A DNA stretch of 64,000 nt. Origin: Balamuthia mandrillaris (Eukaryota; Discosea; Longamoebia; Balamuthiidae). The stretch lies in assembly GCA_031835245.1 (NCBI GenBank), contig JAVKOQ010000006.1:62001-126000 (forward strand), given 5' to 3'. The translations under genes were made by a program, and so were the position numbers. Of the stretch, positions 27,856-39,766 are shown one piece after another. Below the pieces are notes generated by a model. The model saw only the letters and a list, made by a program, of their open reading frames with translations. It had not been told where the DNA came from and did not search any database. Within the stretch, counting starts at the first letter, position 1. Each line of letters opens with the position of its first letter.

Positions 27856-30602
27856 ATGTACGCCTTCCAAAGCAGCATAAAAAGCAAAAAGAAGGGCGAG
27901 AAAAAACGTTCGGCGGGAGGCTCCAAAAGCAAAGAGAAAAATGTGACAGCGTCTTCTTCTTCTTCTGATTCTTCTTCTTCTTCTTCTCATCCGATCGTTC
28001 AGCCTATTGTCGGTTTGCACACGCTTCCTCCGTTTGACAACAGCGCTCCCATTCGTTCCCCTTCCTCTGCTTCTTCTCGCTCTCCTTGCTCCTCTCCCGG
28101 TTCCCGCTCCCCTTCATTTTCTTCCTCCTCTCCACGCTTGCCTCTGTCTGCTTTTGCTCTTTCTGCAGCTGCGACCACCTCCACTGGTGAACTCGCTCAC
28201 CATGCCGAAGAAGGAGACTCTGTCAACAACACAAGTTCTCAACTGCTCTCCTTGTCCTCTTACTCCTCCACCTCCGCCAGCCCTTACTCCTCCGGCCCAC
28301 CTTCTCCCCTTTCCTCCTCCTCTCGCTCTTCCTCTTGCTCCTCCCTCTCCACCGAGGAGGTCTTTATCACTTCTCCCAACGAGCACTCAACCTCAGGGGC
28401 AACGGCGCTAACAGCCAAACAAGCGGCCAAAGAGGAGAAGAAAAGGTTGAAGGAGGAGAACACCAAACAAGCCGCCAAAGAGGAGAGGCGAAGGCTCAAG
28501 CAAGAAACACTACAGAGGCAAAAGGAGGAGAAGAGGCAGCACAGGTTGGAGGCAGACAAGCAGAAGGAGCTTCGCCGGGAGGAGAAGCGGATCCTGCAGA
28601 TGCAGAAGGAACAAGCGCTGGAGTACCGCAAAGAGGAGAAGAAGCACCAAAAGGCAGAGAGGGAGCTGCTTCGACAACAACTCAAAGAGCATAAGAAAGA
28701 GAGCGGCAGCCATCACAAGACTTCATCTATGGAAAACATTCTCGCTTCTTCTTATCCCGAAGGAACCCAAATGGAGCACATGAGCAATAAATGGAAGAAA
28801 GACCAGAAGAAAGAGCTTGCTTTGCTGAAGAGCCTACAAAAGAAGGAGAAGAAAGAGGGGCGTTGGCAGAATTCTTTGGACTCAGGCTCTGGCTCACCAT
28901 CATCAGAGCGGAGCGGAGAAGGCGGTGGAAGCGGACGGCCTTCCATCAGCGCAATGCCCAAGGAAGACCCCTCCAAGTCTGCTGCCACTGGATCCAACAA
29001 AGACCTCGTCACCATGCTGGCTACCTTTCTTTGCAGAGCCATCATCAATCGGTTCTTGAGGGATCCTACTCCGCTGACCAACTTTGAGACTTCGCAATTC
29101 TCTTCAACCATTTTGTTTATAGATATTTCTGGTATCTTCTTTTTCTCTTGTTTGTCTGTTATTTCTTGTTCTTGTTCTTCTTGTTCTTCTACTTCTCCTC
29201 CTCCTCCTCCTTCTTCTTCTTCTCCCTTTTCTTCTGCAATAGTTACTCATGCTGTCATTCTTTTCTGTACTCAATGAACAGGATTCACTGCAATGACAGA
29301 GAAGCTTACGGCCTATGGACAGGACAAAGGCTCAGAACAAGTGGTAAGACACCTAAACTCGTACTTTTCATCCTTGGTTCAGATGGTGCATCTATACGGT
29401 GGCGATGTTATTACCTTTGCTGGGTACTTTTCTCTTCTCTCTTCTCTGTTCTCTCTTCGCTCTTCTCTGTTCTCACTTCTCTTCTTACTTATCCTCGGTA
29501 TTCTCTCTTGCTTATCTCTTATCGGTTAAAACCAAACAACAACACAAAGTGATGCTGTCATATGTATGTTTGGAGATGCCAAAGAAGAAAACAACGACTA
29601 TCAACATCGCCTTCGGAGCAGCTGCCTGCACGCCACCGCCTGTGCTCTCCGCATCCAACAGGACCTACCCAACCACACCATGGGCGATGTCTGCCTTACC
29701 CTGCACATCGGATTGGCCACAGGGCACGTGCACTCCATGCATGTGGGCGGAGTGAAGGGCAGCTGGAAGTACTTGGTGGCCGGAGAGCCTTTTGTGCATC
29801 TGGGCTCTGTGGTGGAGGACAGCAAGACCGGGGAGGTCGTCATGTGCAAGCGGAGCAGACAGTTGGTCTCGGAGCTGGTGGTTGGGGAGGTGAGAGGAGA
29901 GCTGGGCAACTTTTTGGTGAAGGACTTGGTGGTTCCCGATCTTCTTCGTTTGGTAGATGAAGCGAACAAGCCGGTTTCTTCTGCATCGACTTCTGTTTCT
30001 ACCTCTTCTTTCTCATCTCTTGTTGTGGGCGATCAAAAGAACGAGAACGCGCACGAGGAAAAGAAAGAAGAGACGGCGGATCATAAAAGCACAGCAGAAG
30101 TCCAAGATACAGAGCAAACGAAGGCAGAGCCAGAAGGTGGCGGAGCAGGAGAACAAGGGCAAAACAACCATCAAGCACTCAGGCGCATCATGCAAGAGAT
30201 ACACCCCATCGAACCTTTCACCAACATTCCTGAATCCATGGAACAGAATATATGGCGGTACATCAACGACGCTGTCAAGACCAAAGTGAAAGGTTGGCCT
30301 TTTAAAACCTCTTTATCTTCTCGTTTACTTCATTTTGTTATTGTGGTGGTATGTTCATTTATAACATTTTTTGAAAAACAAACAGCACATGGAGTGGAGG
30401 GTTTCGTTTGGCTGAACGAGCTGCGAACAGTGACGATACTGTTCATGAAGTTCAGTAGTTTGATGTACGACGTGAAGACCAACAGCATCAACACCGAAAT
30501 GGTGCAGAACGTGCTGTGCATCATTCAGGACATTGTCTACAAGTTTGAAGGCATCTTGTGTCAAATGTTGACTGATGACAAAGGAACCATTTTGGTTAGT
30601 TT

Positions 30603-30646
<44 letters not shown>

Positions 30647-33600
30647 GCTAGCTCTCTTTCTCTCTCTTTCTCTTCTTGACCATTGTGGTGATTTGACTTT
30701 TTAAAAAATCAACAGATAGCAACATTTGGAGCGGTGGCAACGCATGAGGACAACCCTATTCGAGCTGTTGAGGCCGGATTGCAGATTCACAACCGTCTCA
30801 AAATCAATGAACGCATCGAAAACTCTATCGGCATCACGTTTGTTTTTTTCCTCTGCATTCTCTTTTTCTCTTCTTCCCTTGTCTCTCTCGTTTCTCTCTT
30901 TGCTCTCTTCATGCTAACAAACAAATATCTTCAGCACTGGAAAAGTGTTTTGTGGCATGGTAGGCAGCACCGTTCGTCGAGAATACACTCTCATCGGCGA
31001 CACCGTCAACTTGGCTGCTCGTCTCATGTGCGCAGCTGAGAAGGGCGGCAACGGCCTGCTCTGCGATGGCAATACCTTCAAGGCCTCCAAGTTTGGCTCT
31101 CGCATCCAATTCGTGGAGCTCCCTCCAGTTAAAGTCAAAGGCAAGGACACTATGATCGCTATATTCAAGCCGAGGGCACTGCGTAAGCAGTCGGTGGTGG
31201 AGGGCATGTGGAAAGGCTCCAAGAGCGATAGCTCCTTCAGTGTCACCCGACAGCTTCTATCTTCTATGGCCACTGCTGAAATGATGCGAAGCGTTCCCTC
31301 TTCGTCTCCATCTTCCAATTCTCTTGCTGTTCCTGTTTCCCCTTCCTCTTCCTCTAATTCTGCTGCCTCTTCGGCGGCATCGATGATGAAGCCAACAAGT
31401 GGAGCTACAGCTGCGTACACGTATAGCCGACCTGTGGAGAACACGATGGCAACGATGCAGTCCAATCGAATGCTGGCAAAGAACGTGTCTGTGGTGAGAA
31501 TGGTGGGAGGCAATATGGTCGGCAGAGATAAGGAGCAAGCTTTGTTGAAGGGAGCGCTGATGAGGTTGAACCAGAGCGGACAGGGCGGAGTGGTAGTTGT
31601 GCAAGGAGCTGCTGGCATGGGAAAGTCCATCCTTCTCAAGTAAGCCTCGTTTCGTTTCTTTCTTTTTTTATTCTTTTGTTTTACTAACAATAACCATTCT
31701 TGTTCTTCTTCTTCTTCTTCTTCTTCTTCTTCTTCTTCTTCTTCTTCTTCTTCTTTCTTCTTCTTCTTCTTCTTCTTCTTCTTCTTCTTCTTCTTCTTCT
31801 TCTATTCTTTTGAAGTTATTTGATGGACATGTGTGAGTTACATGGGACGGAGTATTTTGTGGCAGCAACGGACTCTGTGGAGCGCAACACGCCGTTCTTG
31901 GTGTGGAGCGGCATCTTCCATGTCATGTTGCAGTGTTACACCTACAAGGACAAGGAGCAGAGAACTCGCTTCCTGGCTGATCGTTACGAGCAGATTGAGG
32001 CTATCTTCTCTCCTGAAAAACGGATGACTCCGTTCTTCTCTTTGTTGAATCCAATGTTGAATGTTGATTTTCCTGGTTCGTTCTCTCTCCCTCCCTCCCT
32101 CTCTCTTTCTCTCTCTTTCTCTCTCTGATTGCCTTGTGCAGAGTTGGAGCAGGTGGCAATGCACAAGAAGGACAGGAAGTGGAACACCGAAGTCATCCAT
32201 GAATTACTTTGGTGGTTCATCGCCATTCAAACTCAAAACTTCAGCAAACCTCTCATCATCGTTCTGGACGACTGTCAATGGTTACTTTCTCCTTGCTTTT
32301 CATCTCTTCTCATTTCTTGTCTGCTTTCTTTCTTCTATCTCGCTCTCTTTCTCGCTCTCTCTCTCTCTCTCTATCTCTATCTATCTCTCTCGCACACAAC
32401 ATGTTAATATCAAACTTTGAAAATGATAGGATGGACAGAGCGTCTTTAGCTTTCACGCTTCACTTTGCCAAGGAATTGGAAGTTGTCGATAACGTGATGT
32501 TAGTCTTAGCGCTGCGTCCTTTGACGAACGAGACCCACCTCCTGCGTTTGATCACCATAAAGAACGCCATTCGCATCGACTTGGAGGCTCTCAACGATGA
32601 TCACATATTCAAAATCATCGAACAGCGTTACAACAAGTTGCTTCGCATGGAGAGCAAACGTAAAGCGGAGGAAGCACACCTGAAGAAACGGTTCGAAGAG
32701 GAAGAGAGAAAGCAACAACAGCAACAAGGAGAACCATTGGAAGATAAAACAAAGAACAGGAATAATAAGAGCAAGAAGCGACAAAACAAAGACGAGACGA
32801 GCGGTACCAGCAGTGCAGGAACAGGTCAAGAGTTCTCTCTTTCTAGCGCTCGAGTGCGCATGGAAAGGAATGAAAGCGACGACCTGGAGGAAGAAGTTGA
32901 ACAGGAAATAGATGATACCAACAATAAAGAAGAAGCGAGCAGCGATAGCAGAGCGGATGTGAGAGAGAATGCTTTAACAATAACGAAACAACAAGCACAA
33001 CCAACAATAACCACAACAGAAGCTACAGCCAACGAAGAACAGAAAACACCCATTTCAACACCAGCCACAGTAACAACAAAAACGAGAGCCACATTTAAAG
33101 AACCTCCAACAGCGTCAGAAAAGAAACGATCTGCTTCTCATCGACTTAGAAGGGCTCAAACGGTCCATGCTTCGATGGAAGGTAGCAACGCTTCTGCCAA
33201 CTCAACTAATGCTGTTCCACACGAACAACTCAGACCGAGTCTTGGATCTTCCATTGAGCCTCGAAGAAGCAACATAGCATCCTCTTCCTCTTCTTCTATT
33301 CCTCCTCCTCCGCCGCCTCCTCCTGCTCCTCTTGTTTCGAACAGTAACAACAGCAAGAAAAAGAAAAAGAACAAGTCTGTTCGAAACCACAAACCGGTTT
33401 CAGCTGCTTCAACTGTTGATAAAGACAAGAAGCAACAACAATCATCACCTCTCTCTTCTGTTCGGGCAGCGTCTCCGCCTCTTTCGCCATCGCTTGACGT
33501 GGCCAGAAAGACTGGCATCAAAGGAGCCGTCATATTCAAGAACGAGGAAAATAGCAACAATGATAGCACGAACAACAATCCAACGACATCACCGACAAGC

Positions 33601-36220
33601 AACCTCTTAGCGTCGTCAACAAACAGCCCAGCAACTTCAGCTTCGGGCAAACAGCGAACGTCACAGTTTGCTGCTGGAAGCAAAGCACACAAACAATCAC
33701 TTCCTAATGTACATTCTCCTCAGGACAATCCCACTCAACTTCCTTCCCCTTCACTTATCCCACGACAACAACAAGAACAACCACAAAGGAAGAGCTCTCT
33801 TTTGCCAAGCTCAACCACTACGCGTGCTTCTTCTTCATCCTCCCAACACCCTGCACCGCCACCGCCTCCTTCTCCTCCTCCTCTTCCATCAGCATCTTCT
33901 TCAACAACTTCAAACGATAACAACTTCGCAAAGCTGCTGCAACTTGGAAAGCGGGCTTTGCGAAAACGCAGTACCGCAACTTCAACTGCTTCTGCCTCTT
34001 CGACTATTGCTTCGCATTCTGCAATAGACAAAGCACAAAGAAAGAGGGAAAAACAGGAGCAAAAGATGAAAGAAAAAGAGACGAAGCGAGAGAAGAAACT
34101 CTTGGAGCAAGAGGCCAAGAAAGAGTCTCAAGCAAAGAGAAAGAGAAGCAACAGCTCCTACACCAAACGTATAAAAACCTCCAGTGGAAGCGAGAAAGAC
34201 GAAAACGAAGAAGAAATAGACTACGAAGAGCGCTTAGCTCGCCGAAACCGAAGGATCTCTCCTCCTTCCTCTTTGCATCGTTCTACCTTGTCCTCTTCTC
34301 ACTCCGATAACAGCAACCTGCAAGAGAAGTTCAACAGCCTGAACAAACCACGTGAACGCTTCAAAGTGAACCTCTTCTCCTCCGGCATCATCAACAGCGA
34401 GGAGGCACGATTGGGCAGACACAATCCTATAGTGGAGGATATTATCAAAAAGTCTCAAGGCAATCCCTTCTTTGCGGAGGAACTGACGACAGCCATGTTG
34501 GACAAGCTTCGCAAGGAGACTCGCCGTTCGAGCAAAGACCCTTCCACGAACAACAACAAAGAAGAAGCTCCTTCGTTGTCCTCACGGTCAACTTCTTCTT
34601 CCACGAATAACAACAAAGCGACAACGTTGTCATCATTGACTGCAAGCGGTCCTTTGAAACAAGTCAAGTTAAAGCACAAAAAGAAGCAACAGCAACAACT
34701 GCCGAAAGACGACAGCTTTATTGATAGAGCATCGTCACTCCGTGCTTCTGCTCTTCCTGTTAAACATTCCGCGGACGCGTTGCTTCGATCTGGTGAGGGA
34801 GGAGGAGCCGACGACGACCGGCAAGCAAGAAGAAGAAGTTGGAATAGTGAAGTAGCTCTTCATCCCTCTCTGCAAGAAGTGCAACAGCAGAACAAAAAGG
34901 TCAGAAGCGGAAGCAATCCTTCCGTCGCGTCTCGAGACCGAGAAGAAGGAGGCACAACCAAGCCAAAAGTGAAGAAAGGAGCGTCTTATATCGAACCGTC
35001 GTCGCATGAAGCAGGAGAAGAAAACTTGTTGTCTCCGAGAAGGAAAGAAAGGAGTCTAACAATGATGTCGAAGAAAGAAATGAAAACGTTGGAGAAACAA
35101 GAAAAGAAGGAACAAAAGAAGAAAGATAAGGAGAAAAAACGAACGCTGCTCGCATCGCAACAACAACTGCAAAAACTTCAACTCCTTCAACGCCCTTCGT
35201 TGGCTTCCAACAACAGCAGCAACAACAGCACCAACAAAAACATCCTTGAAAGTATCAAAGGCATTGCTCCGGTTGGAGAGGAGGAGCTCGAAGAATTGCT
35301 ACGACTTGAAGAAGAGAACGAAGCGTCCGACGACAAAAACCAAGACAGGGAAGATGCGGAGGAGAAGAACGAGCGACAAAAGAACCTGAAGAGCAGCTTG
35401 GACCTCCCAGAAGGCATTCAGGACTTGATGGTGGCACGCATCGACAAGCTGACCCCCTCTTTGCAGTTGATTGTGAAGATAGCTTCTGTGATTGGGCACG
35501 AGTTCGACCTGAACACTTTGTTGGAGATCTTCCCTTTGAAGGAGAGCAGAATGGCCATGCGGCACAACTTGACTTTGTTGGAGAAGCTGGACATCATTTC
35601 GAAGAAACCGTGTCCTGCTTATAGGTACGCTTATTCTTTTTCCTCTCCGAGCAGAGAGAGAAAACATGAAAGAGAAAAAAACTTACCAGAGTATGAAACA
35701 AACAAAAACACAGAGAGGAGGGAGGCAAAAGCGATGACAATGAGCTCTACCAATTCGTGCACCTGATCTTCTTCGAGGTGTGTTACAACGTGATGACCTT
35801 TGCCCAGCGAACGCGCATTCACCACAAGCTGGCCGTTTACTATGAAGAGAAGTTCAAAGAGGACACTGCTCCCGTTGCCACTCTTCTGGCCCATCATTGG
35901 TGCAAGGTTCATTTATTTCTCTTTCTTTTTGTTCTTGTTCTTCTTGTTCTTGTTCTTCTTCTTGGTCCTCTTCTCCTAACTTGTACAAACAGGTGGCAGA
36001 GGATCTGGACACCAGTGCAGAAGTGGTGATAAAGGCAGCCAGCTATTTGAGCATTGCCGGCATGCAGGCCCTCTTCCTGCGGCAGAAGAAAGAGGCCCTC
36101 TCCTTCGTGGCCAAAGGGATCAAGCTCATGCAAGCCCATCGGCACTTCCTCACGCCTGGCTCGGAGTACGAAAACACCTACAAGGAGCTCAAGAGCTTCC
36201 TGCGGTTGGTCAACCAATAA
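27856..36220 (+). CDS. Soluble adenylyl cyclase-like protein B (ADCY10 architecture)
   Basis: Eleven exons: 27856-29131, 29282-29423, 29550-30292, 30386-30594, 30716-30837, 30935-31639, 31816-32075, 32142-32280, 32430-35624, 35714-35906, 35993-36220; 7212 nt, 2403 aa, phases consistent. Same domain order as cyclase A. N-terminus about 385 aa, Ser-rich then Lys/Glu-rich coiled coil; C1 with LFIDISGFTAMTEKL and GGDVITFAGDAV; C2 with LRTVTILFMKFSSLM, GKVFCGMVGSTVRREYTLIG and TVNLAARLM; Walker A GAAGMGKS (about aa 1055-1063), Walker B IIVLDDCQW (aa 1191-1199). Ten intron positions and phases match cyclase A; two A introns inside C2/linker are absent, giving the fused exon 30935-31639. The NTPase half holds two disordered inserts (about aa 1266-1877 and 1890-2182), far larger than in A, rich in Ser, Gln, Lys and Pro. 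Human ADCY10 is 1610 aa. Catalytic metal Asp pair and C2 Asn/Arg are intact; the adenine-contact Lys is again Thr. Confidence 0.92.
30605..30645 (+). repeat. (CT)n microsatellite in cyclase B intron
   Basis: CT run just after the donor at 30595 in intron 4 of cyclase B; sense-strand pyrimidine. Confidence 0.9.
31699..31803 (+). repeat. (TTC)n microsatellite in cyclase B intron
   Basis: About 33 TTC units filling most of the intron between 31639 and 31816 of cyclase B. Confidence 0.95.
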
Positions 36221-36733
36221 ACTCTGTAATTTTGTTTTCGAAAAAAGAAGAAGAAAATAAAACAGAGAAAGCGATGGCTCCATTCTTTCATGTCGTGGAG
36301 AACATGCCACGACTCTGGAGTGGACTGAACAGCGCATATGCCCCGCGTAACCACTTAGTAACCAAGCATGTAATGCACCGGGAACGAAAAGCATCCTTTA
36401 TTTGCCTATAGTAAAAAACGATTGCCAGTGTTGATACAGGCAAGGTGAACAAGATGTGGCGACGCCTCCGCCTCCAGGGCGCGAACCACTGGCTCTTTCT
36501 CCTCTTGGCGCTTCGGCGAGAGCCGCTTGTGGGCTCTTGCCGGAGCGGATGCCGTGTCGTTGCGAGCTTAAATATTTTGTGTGGACAAATAATTTAAAAA
36601 ATGCAAAGAATGTATGCTGATTTATTTCCTCGAAAAGTTTAACTGAAAAAAATTTTTTTAGGAAAGAAATAGAAAAGAAAGAAAGATTTAAAGTTTTGTT
36701 GTTCTCTCTCTGGTTATTGTTTGTTGTCGCCCT
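36221..36733. other. Intergenic region, cyclase B 3' side and RCC1-TIR 5' side
   Basis: About 510 bp. Unique-looking GC-rich sequence (36290-36550) without a good ORF, then AT-rich sequence before the start at 36734. A small hairpin-like stretch around 36464-36485 (CCAG ... CTGG) was considered as part of a tRNA and not supported. Nothing else seen. Confidence 0.5.
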
Positions 36734-37245
36734 ATGCAAGGCGAGGTGTGGACCTTCGGGTGGAACGCCCATGGGCAGCTGGGTCTAGGAGATGTGTACG
36801 CAACGCAACAATAAAATAAAATGTTTCGATTTATTATTGTTCGAGATGGGAGCTGATGTTTTGTTGTTAACAGCCCCCAGAGTTATTTCAGTAAGCCCAC
36901 ATGGGTTCAAGGCTTACAAGGAGTTCAAACCGCTTTCCTGAGCTGCGGGCACATGACCACTGGCGCTCTTACCGGTTTCACTTTTTCTCTTCTTTTCTTT
37001 TTTCTTTTTCTTTTTTGTTTGCTGATGTGATAATGCTGGCAAACAACGACACCACTGACGATGAATAGCGGATGGAGAGGTGTGGACGTTTGGTGATGGA
37101 AGCTTTGGTCAGCTGGGACATGGCGACAGGAACAACCTGAACTTTCCCAAGCGGATAGGTAACGTCCTCGTCTTTCTTTATTTTTTTTTTTCATTCTTGT
37201 CTCACTTTTTCTTTCTTGTCGTTTCTTTCTTTCTTTCTTGTCGTT

Positions 37246-37285
<40 letters not shown>

Positions 37286-37291
37286 GTCGTT

Positions 37292-37355
<64 letters not shown>

Positions 37356-39715
37356 GTCGTTCTTTCCTGTCGTTTCTTGCTTTCTTGCTTTCTTTCTAAA
37401 CTGTAACCCTTTGATTTCATCTTTCTTCTCTTGTGCAGCAACTTTGCAAGGACAAAGAGTGCTTCAAATATCACTTGCTCGTGATCACTCCATTGCCTTA
37501 ACAGGTTTTCTCCTTTCCCTGTCTTTCTTTTCATTTGGCTTCTTTGTTTGACTCCATGAGATATATAATATTGATACAGAGTTTGGAGAAGTTTGGACAT
37601 TTGGCTCTCGTTTCTTGGGTCGTCTTGGTCATGGTAGAGCTGAAAAGGGACAGGTATCATTGCTTTTTCTTGTTCTCCTCATCTTTATTCTCTTTTTTTT
37701 CTTTGTTTCTTTTCTTCACTCATTCAACAACAATTCAGATGATGAGACCAGTAGAAGCTCTGATGGACAAGAATGTGGTCTTGGTGTGTGCTGGCGGAGC
37801 TAACTCTGCGGTTGTATCCAAAGACGGCAAGCTGTACACATTTGGTTTAAACAATCATGGTATGCTTGAAATAACGAGCCTTCTTCTTATTCCTTCTCTG
37901 CTTTTTGCCAGCCTCTTTTCTTCCTTTGCCCTCTCTTTCTTTTTGACGTCAATCTATTTGAACAACGAAAAGGGCAAAACGGCAACGGAAGTACAATGGA
38001 CGACTATTTGCCGAGATTGGTGTCCTCGCTTCGTGGTAAAGTGAAAGCTGTGAGCGTAGGCGATCGGCACATGCTTTGTCTTTTGGCAGATGGGTCCTTG
38101 TATTCTTGGGGCCACAATGAGTTTGGTCAGGTGCGTTGGTTCTTTCTTCCCTTTTTTTTTTTTTTTTTTTTTTTTGCTCCCTTTCTCTTTTTCCACATCC
38201 TCTGTTTTTCTTTTTGAGCTTTTTGCTTGCTGGCCATCTTTTGTTTCTGGTATCATCATTTTCATAACGACGTTGTTACGCCTACAAAAAAAAAGTTGGG
38301 GCTTAACAAGAAAGGTATTGACAACGCATTAACGCCCTGTCCCGTCGAAGTGCCTGTCGAAAATGCGGCTACAAGCACTCAATGGAAGAAATGGGCCTAC
38401 ATTTACGCCGGCAGCATGCACAGCGCTGCCATTGACCCTGATGGTGTTCTTTACACGTATGTCCCCTCCTTTTCAGTTCTTTCTTATCGTGGTCTATTCA
38501 TTTTTTCAATGCTTTTAGTCTCTTTTCTCTCTCGTGCTCTCTCTCTTTGGCTTTTCCATCTTTCTTATCTTTCTCACTTCTAATTTAAAAACAGATGGGG
38601 ACGTGGTGATGCAGGTCAACTCGGTCACGGAGATCACAAACACGTCTACACGCCCAAACCCGTTCGCGCCTTGATGAACAATGGTGGTGGCCGCATCCTC
38701 CAAGTAGCCCTCGGCCGTTCTCACAGCCTCGCCCTCTCCGAAGGACTTGAGTTATGGGGTTGGGGCTGCGGCAAATCCGGTCAACTGGGCAAAGACTTTG
38801 GCATCGACATGTTAGCAGGGGAGACAGCAGCAGAAAAAGAAGCCGCTGCTTCTTCCTCTGGTGGTGGTGATGATGACGACGATGAAGAAGATGGAGGAAC
38901 CGGCACGCCTTTGCCGGAGCCAGTAGAAGGATTGGGAGGCGTATGTGTGTTGGCATGTGGCCGTTATCACACTGCGGTCCTTATTCAAGGCAATAGTAGA
39001 ATTTTTATGCAGCACGTACGATCCGGACAAATCGCGCCACTTCGTCGCATGTTGGAAGCACAGATCAACGGAGAGGTTTCTGCCAGTGACGAAGCTCCCC
39101 TTTACAAAGCTTTTGGTTTGTATAGCGTGTATTCTTTTTGGCCAGTCTCTCTTCCCCCTCCTCCTCTCTCTCTCTCTCTCGCTCGCGCTCTTCTCTCCGG
39201 TCGTTACTCACATCATCATATATGACAGTAAAACAATCATACGTGAACTTGAAAGAATTAGAGCCAAGCTCTCATCAAGGATGGACACCTCTGCACTACG
39301 CCTGCGATGCAAACAACTTGACTCTCGTTCGCTTCCTTCTATCCTTTGATGGCACGTTAGATTGTCTCTCGGAGGATGAAGACTACTCTCGTCTTCCTTC
39401 GCCCAAAAATATGATTGTTCGACCAAACATCAGCGAAAGCAAAGAGAATATGACACCACTTCACATTGTTTGTGCAAAGGGTCACGTTGAGTGCCTACGC
39501 TCGTTGATTGCTGCATGTGCTTCTGCTGGAACAGCGCTCGACTTTATGGCAACCACTCGAAGCGGCAAAACGGCGCTTCATCTTGCTGTGGAGAAGGGAC
39601 ATATGCAGTGCGCAAAGGCACTTGTCGCGGTTGGGAAGGCTCCTCTTCTATTTGCTAAAGACCAACTTGGTATGTAGTTGTCTTTTGTGTTTGTTATTGT
39701 AGTCTGACTATTTTT

Positions 39716-39766
<51 letters not shown>

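Noticed and set aside
36440-36560. Structured RNA or tRNA-like hairpin in the spacer before the RCC1-TIR gene
   Set aside because: Only a 4-bp CCAG/CTGG stem around a GGTTCGC core; no second arm and no Pol III terminator at the right place.
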